Positions 53,058 to 61,981 of a stretch of 64,000 nt of DNA are shown here, piece after piece. The notes beneath the pieces were generated by a model. The model was not told the DNA's origin and made no database searches. It saw nothing but the letters and a program-made list of their open reading frames with translations. The translations under genes and the position numbers were made by a program. The stretch spans positions 4,333,355-4,397,354 of the forward strand of contig NZ_CP082326.1 in the NCBI RefSeq assembly GCF_019884785.1, given 5' to 3'. This DNA is from Crassaminicella profunda (GTDB lineage Bacteria > Bacillota > Clostridia > Peptostreptococcales > Thermotaleaceae). Every line of letters starts with the position of its first letter. Position 1 is the first letter of the stretch.

Positions 53058-54176
53058 TTACAAGATGAGTTGTTTTATTTTCCAATAGGGCCTATAAGTA
53101 TTTAAATCAATGATTTTATTAGTAGATAATAATTTTATAAGAGGTTTATTGATTTGTTTGTCGTTTATAAAAACGATTTCTCCAATTTCTTGATTATCTA
53201 GTTTTACCTTTTGTCCGATAAAGCAACATCCTATATATTTTAAGAAAGTATATAATATGTTTAGGTCTAATAGATTTTTATATTCTGTTTTCATGATTTT
53301 TAACACATCAAATACAGTGAAGGTACCTACTTTTTCTGTTATTAAGGTGTTATAAACATCAGCTACGGCAATGATTCTACTATATAAAGGAATATCTGAT
53401 GCTTTTAATCTCAAGGGGTATCCTTTACCATCTATTCTCTCATGATGGGTGAGTATGGTTTGCTTTATTTTGTGACTAATACAGGTATAAGGCTTTACAA
53501 GATTATAACTATAGATTGCATGCTTTTGAATTTCCATTTGTTCTTCATAAGATAAAGAACCTTTTTTGTATATTATTTCTTTTGGGACTTGAAGTTTTCC
53601 CACATCTATAAGCATTGCTGCTAAGAATAATTCTTCCAAATCATCTTCAGAAAGATTCATCCATTTGCCTATAGAATAACTTGTTAAAGCCACATTGTAG
53701 CAATGGGTGTAAATGCTATTATCCAGTTTTCTCATGATTTCAATTAGTTGAAATACGTTTGTTCTTAAATTGAGAATTTTAAGATTAGCTTTTGTATGTT
53801 GCTTTAATACATTAGTAGGTAGCTCTTTTCCTTCTAATATATATTGAAAATCAGTAGAGATTCTTTTTTTTATAGAAGGCAAGCTTTCCTTGAGTGTAAT
53901 GATTTCTTCTTCTAGTGTGTTTACTAAAGACATATCCTTTGCATCAGGAATAGGAAGTTCTTCTTCCTTTCTAAATGGATTGTTTTTATACACATGAATT
54001 TCAACATTTTTAAGTTGATGTTTATCTAATAAATCCTTGATTCTCTGAGATGATGTTACTTTATATCCTTTGCTGATAAGTTTTCTTCCTTGGTGATCTA
54101 ATATATCTGTTGCAATAACCATATTCTCTGCTAACTGAGTTAATGGTATTTTAATTGTCTTTAATTCAGGAGCCAT
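53058..54176 (-). CDS. HD-GYP domain protein with the catalytic His replaced
   Basis: 372 residues. A DUF3391-like N-terminal region (1-130; MVIATDILDHQGRKLISKGY) precedes an HD-GYP domain. The HHERIDGKGYP motif is intact from residue 244, but the HD pair reads LIDVGK: the metal-binding His is Ile190, next to D191. The downstream VADVYNTLIT is also diverged from the usual VADxFDALT. A PilZ-like or short beta domain with FIGQKVKLDNQEIGE follows (about 320-372). Loss of the HD histidine predicts weak or absent phosphodiesterase activity, so it may bind c-di-GMP as an effector. GGGGGAAT precedes the ATG. It is divergent from the sigma-54 activator gene. Confidence 0.85.
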   Translation of the reverse strand: MAPELKTIKIPLTQLAENMVIATDILDHQGRKLISKGYKVTSSQRIKDLLDKHQLKNVEIHVYKNNPFRKEEELPIPDAKDMSLVNTLEEEIITLKESLPSIKKRISTDFQYILEGKELPTNVLKQHTKANLKILNLRTNVFQLIEIMRKLDNSIYTHCYNVALTSYSIGKWMNLSEDDLEELFLAAMLIDVGKLQVPKEIIYKKGSLSYEEQMEIQKHAIYSYNLVKPYTCISHKIKQTILTHHERIDGKGYPLRLKASDIPLYSRIIAVADVYNTLITEKVGTFTVFDVLKIMKTEYKNLLDLNILYTFLKYIGCCFIGQKVKLDNQEIGEIVFINDKQINKPLIKLLSTNKIIDLNTYRPYWKIKQLIL

Positions 54177-54371
54177 AGTTATTCCCCCATTTCTAATTTG
54201 TAATTAGATATTTGAATAATTCCTTCTACTATAATTTTACCCTAAAAACCATAAAAATTTATGGGAATAGGGAATGATTTATATATAGGTCTTTATTCCT
54301 GTAAGTTGACTTATTATAATGATATAAAAATGATATAATAAATAAAAATAAGGATTATAGGAGGAATTTAT

Positions 54372-56366
54372 TTGCTTGGAAAAAAGTTACTAAGCAAAAA
54401 TGAAGGTTGTATGAAAGCATGGGAATTATTTATCACCAAGGGGACAATACAAAAAGACTTAATAAGAGATGTAATTGCGTATTCTTGGATGCGTAGTAAA
54501 TTACATGGTGTAGATCCAATGGATGAAGGAATTCGAAGTGAATTATGTGATGAAGCTTTTGAAGAAAGATATAGAGACAGTATAGCTTTAATTAAAACGG
54601 CAATGCCTTTTATGCATAGCCTTCGTCAAATTGTAGAAAACACAGGGTTTCTTGTAAGACTTACAGATAATGACGGATATGTTATAGAGTGTATTGGAGA
54701 TCGGGATCTTGTTGAGAAATATGGCAAACTAAATATCTATAAAGGATGCAATGTGAAAGAAGAAGTTATCGGAACAAATGCAATAGGAACAGCCCTTGAA
54801 ATTGGACAACCTATTCAAGTTATAGGTGCAGAGCATTATTGCAAACAATATCACAATTGGGCATCTTCAGCATGTCCTATAAGAGGTGAAAAAGAAGAAA
54901 TAATAGGGGTTTTAAGTGCTACAGGTCCTAATGAAAGTGTTCATCCTCATACTTTAGGAATGGTTGTTGCAGCAGCTCAGGCTATAGGAAAAAAGATGAA
55001 GTTAGAAAAGACCAATAAAAAGCTTGACCGAGCGAATAAACATTTTTATGCCATTATGGAATCTATTTCAGAAGGATTAATTTGCACGGATAATAAAGGA
55101 ACCATTATGGATATTAATTTATTTGCACGAAGATTTTTAGGACTCAAGGAAGAAGATATATTAGGGAAAAATATTCATGCCATATTAGATCAAAAAAATT
55201 ATGATAGAATTATGAGAAGAATCAAAAATGGGAAGAAGTACGAAGAGGAAGAAATTTATTTTAAAACCAAGAAGGGAAAAGATATTTCTTGTATTGTGAC
55301 GGTAACTCCCATATTAGATCGAGGAACCAATGAAGTAGAAGGCGTTGTATTTACCTTTAAAGAATCAAAAATGATTCACAGTTTGGTCAATAAAATCGTT
55401 GGTGCAGAAGCCAGATTTAGGTTTGATGATATATTAGGAAAGAGTAAGCAAATAAAAGAAGCCATACGATTAGCTACTTTAGCGGCTAATACCAATGCTA
55501 CCATACTATTATTAGGAGAAAGTGGGACGGGAAAGGAGCTCTTTGCCCAAGCTATTCATAATGAAAGTCCAAGAAGGAAAGAACCTTTTGTATTTTTGAA
55601 TTGTGGAGCCATTCCTAGAGAACTTGTAGGAAGTGAGCTTTTTGGATATGTAGAAGGGGCTTTTACAGGAGCTAAAAGAGGCGGGCATCCTGGTAAATTT
55701 GAGCTTGCTGATGGAGGGACCATCTTTTTAGATGAAATAGGGGATATGCCTTTAGATACCCAAGCCAATTTACTAAGGGTATTAGAAACAAGACAAATCG
55801 TAAGGATTGGTGGCCATAATGTGATTCCTATTGATGTAAGAGTGATTGCTGCTACTCACAAAGATTTAAAAAAAGAAGTAGAACTTGGAAATTTCAGAGA
55901 CGATCTTTTCTATCGATTAAATGTAATGCCTATCAAAACGCCATCATTAAGAGAAAGAAAAGAAGATATAAAAATATTTATTGATTATTTTGTAGAAAAA
56001 TTTAGTAGGAGCATGGGAAAAAATATAAAAGGGGTAAATGAAAGCTTTTATAGAGGGTTGATGAATTATCATTGGCCAGGGAATGTGAGAGAATTACAAA
56101 ATGTGATTCAGTTAGTTGTCAATATAGTAGATCATGGAGAAGTTCTTGTATATAAGCACTTACCTAATAATATGAAATCTAGCAATCTTCCAAAGGGGAT
56201 TGGACTTACAGAACAGCTTGTGTCTTTAGAAGAAATTGAAAAAATGGCTATTGTAAAAACCATACAAGAAGTAGATGGGAATTTAGCACTAGCTTCTAAA
56301 ATTTTAGGGATTGGAAGAAGTACTTTGTATAGAAAAATACAGAAATACAATCTTAAAACGTATTAA
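54372..56366 (+). CDS. Sigma-54-dependent transcriptional activator, AcoR-like
   Basis: 664 residues from TTG 54372, which has AGGAGGA at normal spacing; the first ATG lies 13 codons later without a site. Domains: GAF (about 60-205, with GTNAIGTALEIGQPIQVIGAEHY typical of AcoR), PAS (about 225-330, FYAIMESISEGLICTDNKG), AAA+ (about 350-585) with Walker A GESGTGKELF, the sigma-54 contact loop GAFTGA and Walker B GGTIFLDEIGD, and a Fis-type helix-turn-helix (LASKILGIGRSTLYRKIQ). It remodels RNA polymerase containing RpoN. Repeated elements and a -24/-12 promoter directly downstream mark the following Mrp operon as its likely target. Its signal is unknown. Confidence 0.93.
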   Translation: MLGKKLLSKNEGCMKAWELFITKGTIQKDLIRDVIAYSWMRSKLHGVDPMDEGIRSELCDEAFEERYRDSIALIKTAMPFMHSLRQIVENTGFLVRLTDNDGYVIECIGDRDLVEKYGKLNIYKGCNVKEEVIGTNAIGTALEIGQPIQVIGAEHYCKQYHNWASSACPIRGEKEEIIGVLSATGPNESVHPHTLGMVVAAAQAIGKKMKLEKTNKKLDRANKHFYAIMESISEGLICTDNKGTIMDINLFARRFLGLKEEDILGKNIHAILDQKNYDRIMRRIKNGKKYEEEEIYFKTKKGKDISCIVTVTPILDRGTNEVEGVVFTFKESKMIHSLVNKIVGAEARFRFDDILGKSKQIKEAIRLATLAANTNATILLLGESGTGKELFAQAIHNESPRRKEPFVFLNCGAIPRELVGSELFGYVEGAFTGAKRGGHPGKFELADGGTIFLDEIGDMPLDTQANLLRVLETRQIVRIGGHNVIPIDVRVIAATHKDLKKEVELGNFRDDLFYRLNVMPIKTPSLRERKEDIKIFIDYFVEKFSRSMGKNIKGVNESFYRGLMNYHWPGNVRELQNVIQLVVNIVDHGEVLVYKHLPNNMKSSNLPKGIGLTEQLVSLEEIEKMAIVKTIQEVDGNLALASKILGIGRSTLYRKIQKYNLKTY

Positions 56367-56368
56367 AA

Positions 56369-56436
56369 TGAAACACATGTATCAAAATGAAACTCTTGTG
56401 AAAAAGATAACAAAGAAATATGTATCAAAATAGAAC
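56369..56436 (+). promoter_or_regulatory. Candidate upstream activator sites for the sigma-54 activator
   Basis: An imperfect dyad TGAAACA-CA-TGTATCA (56369-56384) overlaps the first of two copies of TGTATCAAAATRRAAC: TGTATCAAAATGAAAC at 56378-56393 and TGTATCAAAATAGAAC at 56421-56436, 43 bp apart (about four helical turns). They lie 120-190 bp before the -24/-12 promoter, a normal distance for enhancer-binding proteins. Confidence 0.6.
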
Positions 56437-56446
56437 ATATATTGAT

Positions 56447-56479
56447 AGAATTGAATGATTTTTTTCAATTCTTTTTTTG
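56447..56479 (+). terminator. Rho-independent terminator after the sigma-54 activator
   Basis: AGAATTGAA (56447-56455) pairs with TTCAATTCT (56464-56472) and is followed by T7. Confidence 0.8.
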
Positions 56480-56556
56480 TTTTTTTGAAAAAAGTAATAG
56501 TTGGGTATAAGTAAAATGAAAGCTTTTAGTAAAATTGTGTATTTATATTAGAAGTA

Positions 56557-56572
56557 TTGGCATAAATATTGC
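56557..56572 (+). promoter_or_regulatory. Sigma-54 (-24/-12) promoter of the Mrp operon
   Basis: TTGGCAT-AAATA-TTGC: the invariant GG (56559-56560) and GC (56571-56572) are 10 bp apart and the elements match TGGCAY-N5-TTGC. Transcription would start near 56584, 33 bases before the mrpE ATG. Confidence 0.82.
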
Positions 56573-56616
56573 GTATAATAAATACCAATAAATAAACTAT
56601 AAATACGGAGGATGTT

Positions 56617-57090
56617 ATGAATAGAGGGATTCGATTGTTTTTTTTCATGGTTTTTTGGATGGTGTTAGCAGAAACAATAAATATGGAAAGATTATGGATA
56701 GGAGGAGTGATCTCTTTAGGGGTATATGCTTTGAATAAAGATTTAATTATTTCCAATGGAGGAAAATGTTTTCAAGTTGTTAAAAAAATATCTTGCTTTG
56801 TTACTTATTTATTTATACTGATGAAAGAAATTGTTATAGCAAATTTTCAAGTAGCAAAGATTGTACTCAGCCCCAAAATGAATATATCTCCAGAAATTGT
56901 GAAATTCCATTCAAAGTTGAAAAGTGACTTTTATAGAACCATTCTTGCTAATTCAATTACTCTTACACCTGGAACTCTTACAGTTTTTATGGAAGGGGAT
57001 GAATTGATTGTTCACTGCTTAAAGAAGGAGTATATAGAAGATGTTTTAAATTCAAAATTTGAAAAAATACTTTTAAAAATAGAGGAGTAG
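56617..57090 (+). CDS. mrpE: Mrp antiporter subunit E (MrpE/MbhA type)
   Basis: 157 residues. Two N-terminal membrane segments (about 5-40, with FFMVFWMVLAETI) and a third near 55-80 precede the conserved soluble region FYRTILANSITLTPGTLTV that defines MrpE. It is part of the membrane arm of multisubunit cation/proton antiporters. CGGAGGATG sets the start. It is the first gene after the -24/-12 promoter; the bacterial Mrp operon normally starts with mrpA, whereas archaeal and Mbh operons start with this subunit. Confidence 0.92.
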   Translation: MNRGIRLFFFMVFWMVLAETINMERLWIGGVISLGVYALNKDLIISNGGKCFQVVKKISCFVTYLFILMKEIVIANFQVAKIVLSPKMNISPEIVKFHSKLKSDFYRTILANSITLTPGTLTVFMEGDELIVHCLKKEYIEDVLNSKFEKILLKIEE

Positions 57091-57094
57091 GAAT

Positions 57095-57364
57095 ATGATA
57101 CAAAAATTATTGATATTTTCATGTCTTTTCTTATCTTTTACCATTATATTATGTATGATTCGAGCTTTAAAAGGACCAAGTGCAGCAGATCGCCTTGTTG
57201 CAATTAATGTAGTTGGGACAAAGACCATTATATTGATTTCAATTGTTTCATTCATTTTAAAGGAGAGTTATTTTATTGATGTGGTGTTGGTTTATGCACT
57301 CATTAGTTTTGTAGCGTCTATTGTTATTGCTAATTTTATAGAGAAGGAGGGGAAAGAATCATGA
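57095..57364 (+). CDS. mrpF: Mrp antiporter subunit F (MrpF/MbhB type)
   Basis: 89 residues, three membrane segments, with the signature RALKGPSAADRLVAINVVGTK between the first two. Small integral subunit of the antiporter core. It starts four bases after mrpE and its stop overlaps the mrpG start by four bases. Confidence 0.93.
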   Translation: MIQKLLIFSCLFLSFTIILCMIRALKGPSAADRLVAINVVGTKTIILISIVSFILKESYFIDVVLVYALISFVASIVIANFIEKEGKES

Positions 57365-57657
57365 AAATGATTCTAATGACCATTTTTATGTTGGGCGGAT
57401 TATTTTTCTTTACTGTTGGGACGATAGGAATTTTAAGATTTCCTGATTTGTTTACAAGAGCCCATAGTGCAGCAAAATGTGATACTTTAGGAGCGGTACT
57501 ATGTTTAATTGCACTAATGATTTATAGTGGATTGAATTTTACAAGTTTAAAGTTATTATTGGTGATTGCTTTTCTTTGGATTACAAATCCAACAGCCACG
57601 CATTTAATATCAAAGGCAGCCTTTATGAAAGAAAAGAATAAAAAGATAATGGAGTGA
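57361..57657 (+). CDS. mrpG: Mrp antiporter subunit G (MrpG/MbhC type)
   Basis: 98 residues, three membrane segments. The motif TIGILRFPDLFTRAHSAAKC with DTLGA is diagnostic for MrpG/MnhG. ATGA overlap with mrpF indicates coupled translation. Confidence 0.93.
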   Translation: MKMILMTIFMLGGLFFFTVGTIGILRFPDLFTRAHSAAKCDTLGAVLCLIALMIYSGLNFTSLKLLLVIAFLWITNPTATHLISKAAFMKEKNKKIME

Positions 57658-57662
57658 AAAAA

Positions 57663-57902
57663 ATGGAAATTTTTAGTATTGTCATGCTTTTATTCTTAAT
57701 CATTGCAGCTATCTCTGTATCTGTAGTTAAGGATTTATTAGGAACGATTATTATTTTTACTGTTTATAGTCTGATCATGGCTATTCTTTGGCAGCAATTA
57801 AATGCGCCAGATTTAGCTATAACGGAAGCGGCAGTTGGTGCCGGGATTACGACTTTGTTATTTGTTCTTACATTGAAGAAAATAAGAGGTGCGGGTAAAT
57901 GA
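57663..57902 (+). CDS. mbhD: MbhD-like subunit (DUF4040; part of MrpA split off)
   Basis: 79 residues with three membrane segments. LWQQLNAPDLAITEAAVGAG is the signature of the DUF4040/MbhD segment, which in Bacillus is fused into the C-terminal part of MrpA. Here it is a separate protein, as in archaeal Mbh operons. ATG 57663 has GGAGTG upstream. The conserved acidic residues in DLAITEA lie in the proposed proton or sodium path. Confidence 0.9.
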   Translation: MEIFSIVMLLFLIIAAISVSVVKDLLGTIIIFTVYSLIMAILWQQLNAPDLAITEAAVGAGITTLLFVLTLKKIRGAGK

Positions 57903-58171
57903 AAAAAATAGTAGCAATACTTTTGACCATGATTATTATAGGGGTTCTTCTTATTGGTGTTGAGGAACTTCCTAAGTTTGGAAAACAAGACAATCCAGCA
58001 AATAATTATGTGATGGAAAAGTATATAGAAGATGGAGTGAAAGATACGGGTGCATTAAATATTGTAACAGGGATTATACTGGATTATAGAGCTTTTGATA
58101 CTTTTGCAGAAGCTACTGTATTGTTTACAGGAGCTATTGCAGTGTTGATGGTTTTTAAAAAAGAAGAGTAA
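57899..58171 (+). CDS. mbhE: MbhE-like subunit
   Basis: 90 residues with two membrane segments. The stretch ALNIVTGIILDYRAFDTFAEA (about 52-72) is characteristic of MbhE and of the corresponding part of MrpA/MrpB fusions. It overlaps the previous gene by four bases (ATGA). Confidence 0.88.
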   Translation: MKKIVAILLTMIIIGVLLIGVEELPKFGKQDNPANNYVMEKYIEDGVKDTGALNIVTGIILDYRAFDTFAEATVLFTGAIAVLMVFKKEE

Positions 58172-58193
58172 ATATAGAAAGTGAGTGCTTTAT

Positions 58194-58613
58194 ATGCATA
58201 ATACTATATTAAAAGAAATAAGCAAAATCATTATTCCTTTTATTCAGATTTTCGGCATCTATGTGATCTTTCATGGACATCTTTCTCCTGGAGGCGGTTT
58301 TGCAGGTGGAACCATTATTGGAACAAGTTTTATTTTATATAGAATTGTCTTTGGAAAAGATGAAGCGAGGAAGAAATTTAGTTATAAAAGATTGATGAAA
58401 TTCATGTGCAGTGCATTGATCCTTTATGGCATTTTAAAAGGATATAGTTTTATTACAGGAGGGAGTAATCTTCATTTGCCACAACTTCCCCTTGGAAAAC
58501 CTGGAAATATTTTAAGTGGTGGATATTTGTTACCCTTAAATATAGCAGTAGGTATGATTGTATCTGTAACTGTATACTTTTTTTTCAGTTTGTTTTATGA
58601 AGGAGAAATATAA
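58194..58613 (+). CDS. mrpB: Mrp antiporter subunit B (MnhB/MbhF type)
   Basis: 139 residues with four membrane segments. HGHLSPGGGFAGGTIIG is the MnhB signature, including the His that faces the transport path. ATG 58194 is chosen over GTG 58185; GAAAGTGAG is upstream. Confidence 0.93.
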   Translation: MHNTILKEISKIIIPFIQIFGIYVIFHGHLSPGGGFAGGTIIGTSFILYRIVFGKDEARKKFSYKRLMKFMCSALILYGILKGYSFITGGSNLHLPQLPLGKPGNILSGGYLLPLNIAVGMIVSVTVYFFFSLFYEGEI

Positions 58614-58614
58614 T

Positions 58615-58977
58615 ATGGAAAAATTATTGACAAATTATTTTGAAACGGGATCCATGATTTTGTTTGGAGTAGGTTTTGTAACATTATTACTTCATAATAA
58701 TTTAATAAAAAAAATTATTGGGATGAATATTATGGATACAGCTGTATTTTTATTTTTTATTGCAAAGGGAAGTATACCAGGGAGAGAAGCACCTATTATT
58801 ACGGGTGTTCATAAAGGAATAGAAGGATATATTAATCCTATCCCTACAGCCCTTATGCTTACGGGAATTGTTGTAGCCGTGAGTGTTACTGCCTTTGCGC
58901 TGGCTTTAACGGTAAAGCTTTATGAAAAATATGGAACCGTTGAATTAGATGAAATTATGAAGATGAGGGGGGATTAG
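58615..58977 (+). CDS. mrpC: Mrp antiporter subunit C (NuoK-like)
   Basis: 120 residues with three membrane segments, homologous to NuoK of complex I. MNIMDTAVFLFFIAKG and PIPTALMLTGIVVAVSVTAF are typical MrpC stretches. ATG 58615 is preceded by GAAGGAGA and lies one base after the mrpB stop. Confidence 0.92.
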   Translation: MEKLLTNYFETGSMILFGVGFVTLLLHNNLIKKIIGMNIMDTAVFLFFIAKGSIPGREAPIITGVHKGIEGYINPIPTALMLTGIVVAVSVTAFALALTVKLYEKYGTVELDEIMKMRGD

Positions 58978-58978
58978 G

Positions 58979-60451
58979 ATGATTTATGCAAATAATTTTC
59001 CACTACTGATTATATTAATTCTTTTTATCAGTGCATTTACTATGCCTCTGATTAAGAAAAATACTAGGGTAAAAATATTGAGTTTATCGACTATGGGAGT
59101 GTGTTTTGCTTTAGGGATTGTTACATTACTATTTGTCATGGAAAATGGAAGCTTTTCTTATAAAGTAGGCCACTGGGATGCGCCATGGGGAATAGAATTT
59201 CAAATTGGAACGGTAGAAAGTATCATGGCTATTTTATTTACAGGTGTGGCTACACTTGTTTTGTGGTATTCCGTTTACAGTATTGAAAAAGAAATAAAAG
59301 GAAACAAAGTAGGTTTTTATTATTTACTCATCAATATTTTAGTAGGAGCTTTATTGGGAATGGTCTTTACAAATGATTTATTCAATGCTTTTGTTTTCAT
59401 TGAGGTCATGACACTAGCTTCTTGTGGAATTATTGTTGTAAAGGATAAAAAAGAAAATATTGCGGCTACTTTAAAATATTTAATCTTAAGTAGTTTGGGT
59501 TCAGGGCTTGTCTTGATGGGAATTGCATTTTTATATGACATTACAGGAAATCTGAATATGACTTATATACATGAAGAATTGATGAAAGGGTATGGAAGTT
59601 ATCAAAATACACTCCATATTGCAGCAGGACTTTTTACAGTGGGGATTGGTATAAAAAGTGCTATGTTTCCTATGCATATATGGCTTCCGGATGCTCATTC
59701 AAGTGCTCCGTCATCCTCAAGTGCCATTCTTTCAGCACTGGTATTAAAATCACCTGTTTTACTCCTTATAAAAATATTATATAGAGTATTTGGTGAACAA
59801 ATCATTAGTGAGTTTTCAATACTTAACTTGATTTTAATACTAGGAACTGTAGGAATGATTATGGGTTCAGTTTTTGCTATAAAACAAAAGGAAATAAAGA
59901 GAGTTATTGCTTATTCAAGTGTTGCTCAGATGGGATATATATTCTTTGGAATAGGTCTTGGAAATAAGCTAGGGCTTACTATGGCCATCTTTCATATCAT
60001 AGGTCATGCAGTGACTAAATCTGCATTGTTTTTAACGGCGGGTAGGATGATTGAAAAAACAGGAAAGAAAAAATTAGACCAGTTAAAGGGAATCGGAAAG
60101 GAAATGCCTTATACATTAGGGTTATTCACCATGGGAGCTCTATCTATGGTAGGGATTCCAATACTTCCAGGATTTATCAGTAAGTGGTATTTATCCCTTG
60201 CAAGTATTGATTCGGGTAAAATGATCTATGTTGTCGCTATACTACTTAGTAGTTTATTAAATGCAGCTTATTATTTTCCTATCGTTGTAAATGGGTACTT
60301 TGGAGAAGAAAATATAAAAGATAAAGTTTATAAATCTAAGGAAAAAGATACAAAAGCACTGATTCCTTTAGGGCTTTTAATTGTAGGAATGATTGTTGTA
60401 GGGGCAATTTCCCATAAAATCATGGATATAATTGCTTTAGGAATTGTATAG
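58979..60451 (+). CDS. mrpD: Mrp antiporter subunit D (NuoM/N-like)
   Basis: 490 residues with about 14 membrane segments. The channel Glu of the antiporter fold is in VFIEVMTLASCG and the broken-helix Lys/Pro region in KSAMFPMHIWLPDAHS. MrpD-type proteins form a sodium or proton pathway. It starts one base after the mrpC stop. Two further homologs follow, so the complex has three antiporter-like subunits at least. Confidence 0.92.
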   Translation: MIYANNFPLLIILILFISAFTMPLIKKNTRVKILSLSTMGVCFALGIVTLLFVMENGSFSYKVGHWDAPWGIEFQIGTVESIMAILFTGVATLVLWYSVYSIEKEIKGNKVGFYYLLINILVGALLGMVFTNDLFNAFVFIEVMTLASCGIIVVKDKKENIAATLKYLILSSLGSGLVLMGIAFLYDITGNLNMTYIHEELMKGYGSYQNTLHIAAGLFTVGIGIKSAMFPMHIWLPDAHSSAPSSSSAILSALVLKSPVLLLIKILYRVFGEQIISEFSILNLILILGTVGMIMGSVFAIKQKEIKRVIAYSSVAQMGYIFFGIGLGNKLGLTMAIFHIIGHAVTKSALFLTAGRMIEKTGKKKLDQLKGIGKEMPYTLGLFTMGALSMVGIPILPGFISKWYLSLASIDSGKMIYVVAILLSSLLNAAYYFPIVVNGYFGEENIKDKVYKSKEKDTKALIPLGLLIVGMIVVGAISHKIMDIIALGIV

Positions 60452-60463
60452 GGAGGTTAATAT

Positions 60464-61912
60464 ATGAATGCATTGATACTTGTTCCCATTTTGATGCCCT
60501 TTTTACTAGCCATGATAGGAACGAAGGTCTTGTATAAAGACAAAAATATTAGAAATATGTATGCCATTGTAGGCGTAAGTTTAAATTTATTAGCTTTGAT
60601 TGGAATCCTTTATATGGGTGGAGGGGAGATTCATCTATTAAAGATCAATCCATTGATAGATGTTTATTTTAAAATAGATAAGCTAGGGATATTATTTTCT
60701 TTATTGGCATCTATTTTATGGATATTTACGACATTCTATTCTTCTGTATATATGGATCATGAAGGGAAACAAGAAAGATTCTTTATATTTTTTATATTAA
60801 CCTTAGGAATTACTTTAGGGATTGCTTTTTCAGGAAATTTGTTTACTTTATATATTTTCTATGAATTATTAACACTAGCCACATTCCCCTTAGTAATTCA
60901 TGCAGGAAGCAAAGAAGCTTTGTACAGTGGTAGAAAATATTTAATTTATTCATTTGGAGGAGCAACCTTGGCTCTTTTAGGGATGATTTTGCTCTTTAGT
61001 ATTAGTAACAATTTAAATTTTGTTGAGGGTGGGGTATTAACCAATATTGTTATAGATAATCCCAAATTGATGCTAGCTATCTTTTTAGTCATGTTTATTG
61101 GGTTTGGTGTAAAAGCAGCTATTGTACCTTTTCATTCGTGGCTTCCAGCTGCAATGGTAGCCCCTACTCCTGTAAGTTCCCTCCTTCATGCTGTAGCAGT
61201 TGTAAAATCTGGAATATTTGCATTGGTTCGAGTTTGTTATTTTATCTTTGGTGCAGATGTGATCAGAGAGATTCATGGAAATACTTATATAGGGATATTG
61301 GTTTTTCTAACGATTCTTTTAGGTTCTCTCTTAGCATTGCATCAGGAAAATTTAAAGAAAAGACTTGCTTATTCAACTGTAAGCCAATTAGGGTATATTG
61401 TACTTGGGATTATTCTTTTAAATCAGGATGCATTGATTGGGGGTCTTCTTCATTTGATCAATCATGCGGTCATAAAAATCACCTTATTCTTCTGTGTAGG
61501 AGCCATTTATTTTATGACTCATAAGAAAAATATAGGAGAGATTAAAGGAATCGGAAAACAAATGCCAGTAACTATGTGGTGCTTTGGAATAGCATCTATT
61601 TCCCTCATTGGTATTCCTCCAACAAATGCATTTGTAAGTAAATGGTTTTTAGCCCTTGGAGGATTATCTGAAAATAAGGTTATTTTCCCAATTATTCTAT
61701 TAGTAAGTGCTTTTCTTACAGCTGCATACTTATTACCTATTGTAGTGACAGCTTTTTTTCAGGGGGAAGAAAACAAAGATACAGAAAAGTTAGATCCTCC
61801 TCCTGGAATGCTCATGCCTATTGTTTTATTAACAGGGATTATCATTTTTCTAGGATTATTTCCAAATGTCATTCTTCATTATATACAAAAAATTGTTGAG
61901 AATATCGTATAA
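60464..61912 (+). CDS. Second MrpD/NuoM-like antiporter subunit
   Basis: 482 residues with about 14 membrane segments, homologous to MrpD. The conserved Glu is in IFYELLTLATFPLVIHA and the Lys/Pro region is KAAIVPFHSWLPAAM with the typical PTPVSSLLHAVAVVKSG. GGAGG precedes the ATG, 12 bases after mrpD. Mbh-type operons in archaea usually carry one such subunit (MbhH), while Mrp complexes have MrpA and MrpD; this could be the partner that replaces part of MrpA. Confidence 0.88.
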   Translation: MNALILVPILMPFLLAMIGTKVLYKDKNIRNMYAIVGVSLNLLALIGILYMGGGEIHLLKINPLIDVYFKIDKLGILFSLLASILWIFTTFYSSVYMDHEGKQERFFIFFILTLGITLGIAFSGNLFTLYIFYELLTLATFPLVIHAGSKEALYSGRKYLIYSFGGATLALLGMILLFSISNNLNFVEGGVLTNIVIDNPKLMLAIFLVMFIGFGVKAAIVPFHSWLPAAMVAPTPVSSLLHAVAVVKSGIFALVRVCYFIFGADVIREIHGNTYIGILVFLTILLGSLLALHQENLKKRLAYSTVSQLGYIVLGIILLNQDALIGGLLHLINHAVIKITLFFCVGAIYFMTHKKNIGEIKGIGKQMPVTMWCFGIASISLIGIPPTNAFVSKWFLALGGLSENKVIFPIILLVSAFLTAAYLLPIVVTAFFQGEENKDTEKLDPPPGMLMPIVLLTGIIIFLGLFPNVILHYIQKIVENIV

Positions 61913-61981
61913 AGTAAAAAAATATGGATGAGCATAGGCAATAGAATATTGTAAAATTTTTACGAAAGAGGGGAAAGTGCT

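Noticed and set aside
56526-56756. 76-codon minus-strand open frame
   Set aside because: It runs antisense through the sigma-54 promoter and the mrpE start; no ribosome binding site and no family match.
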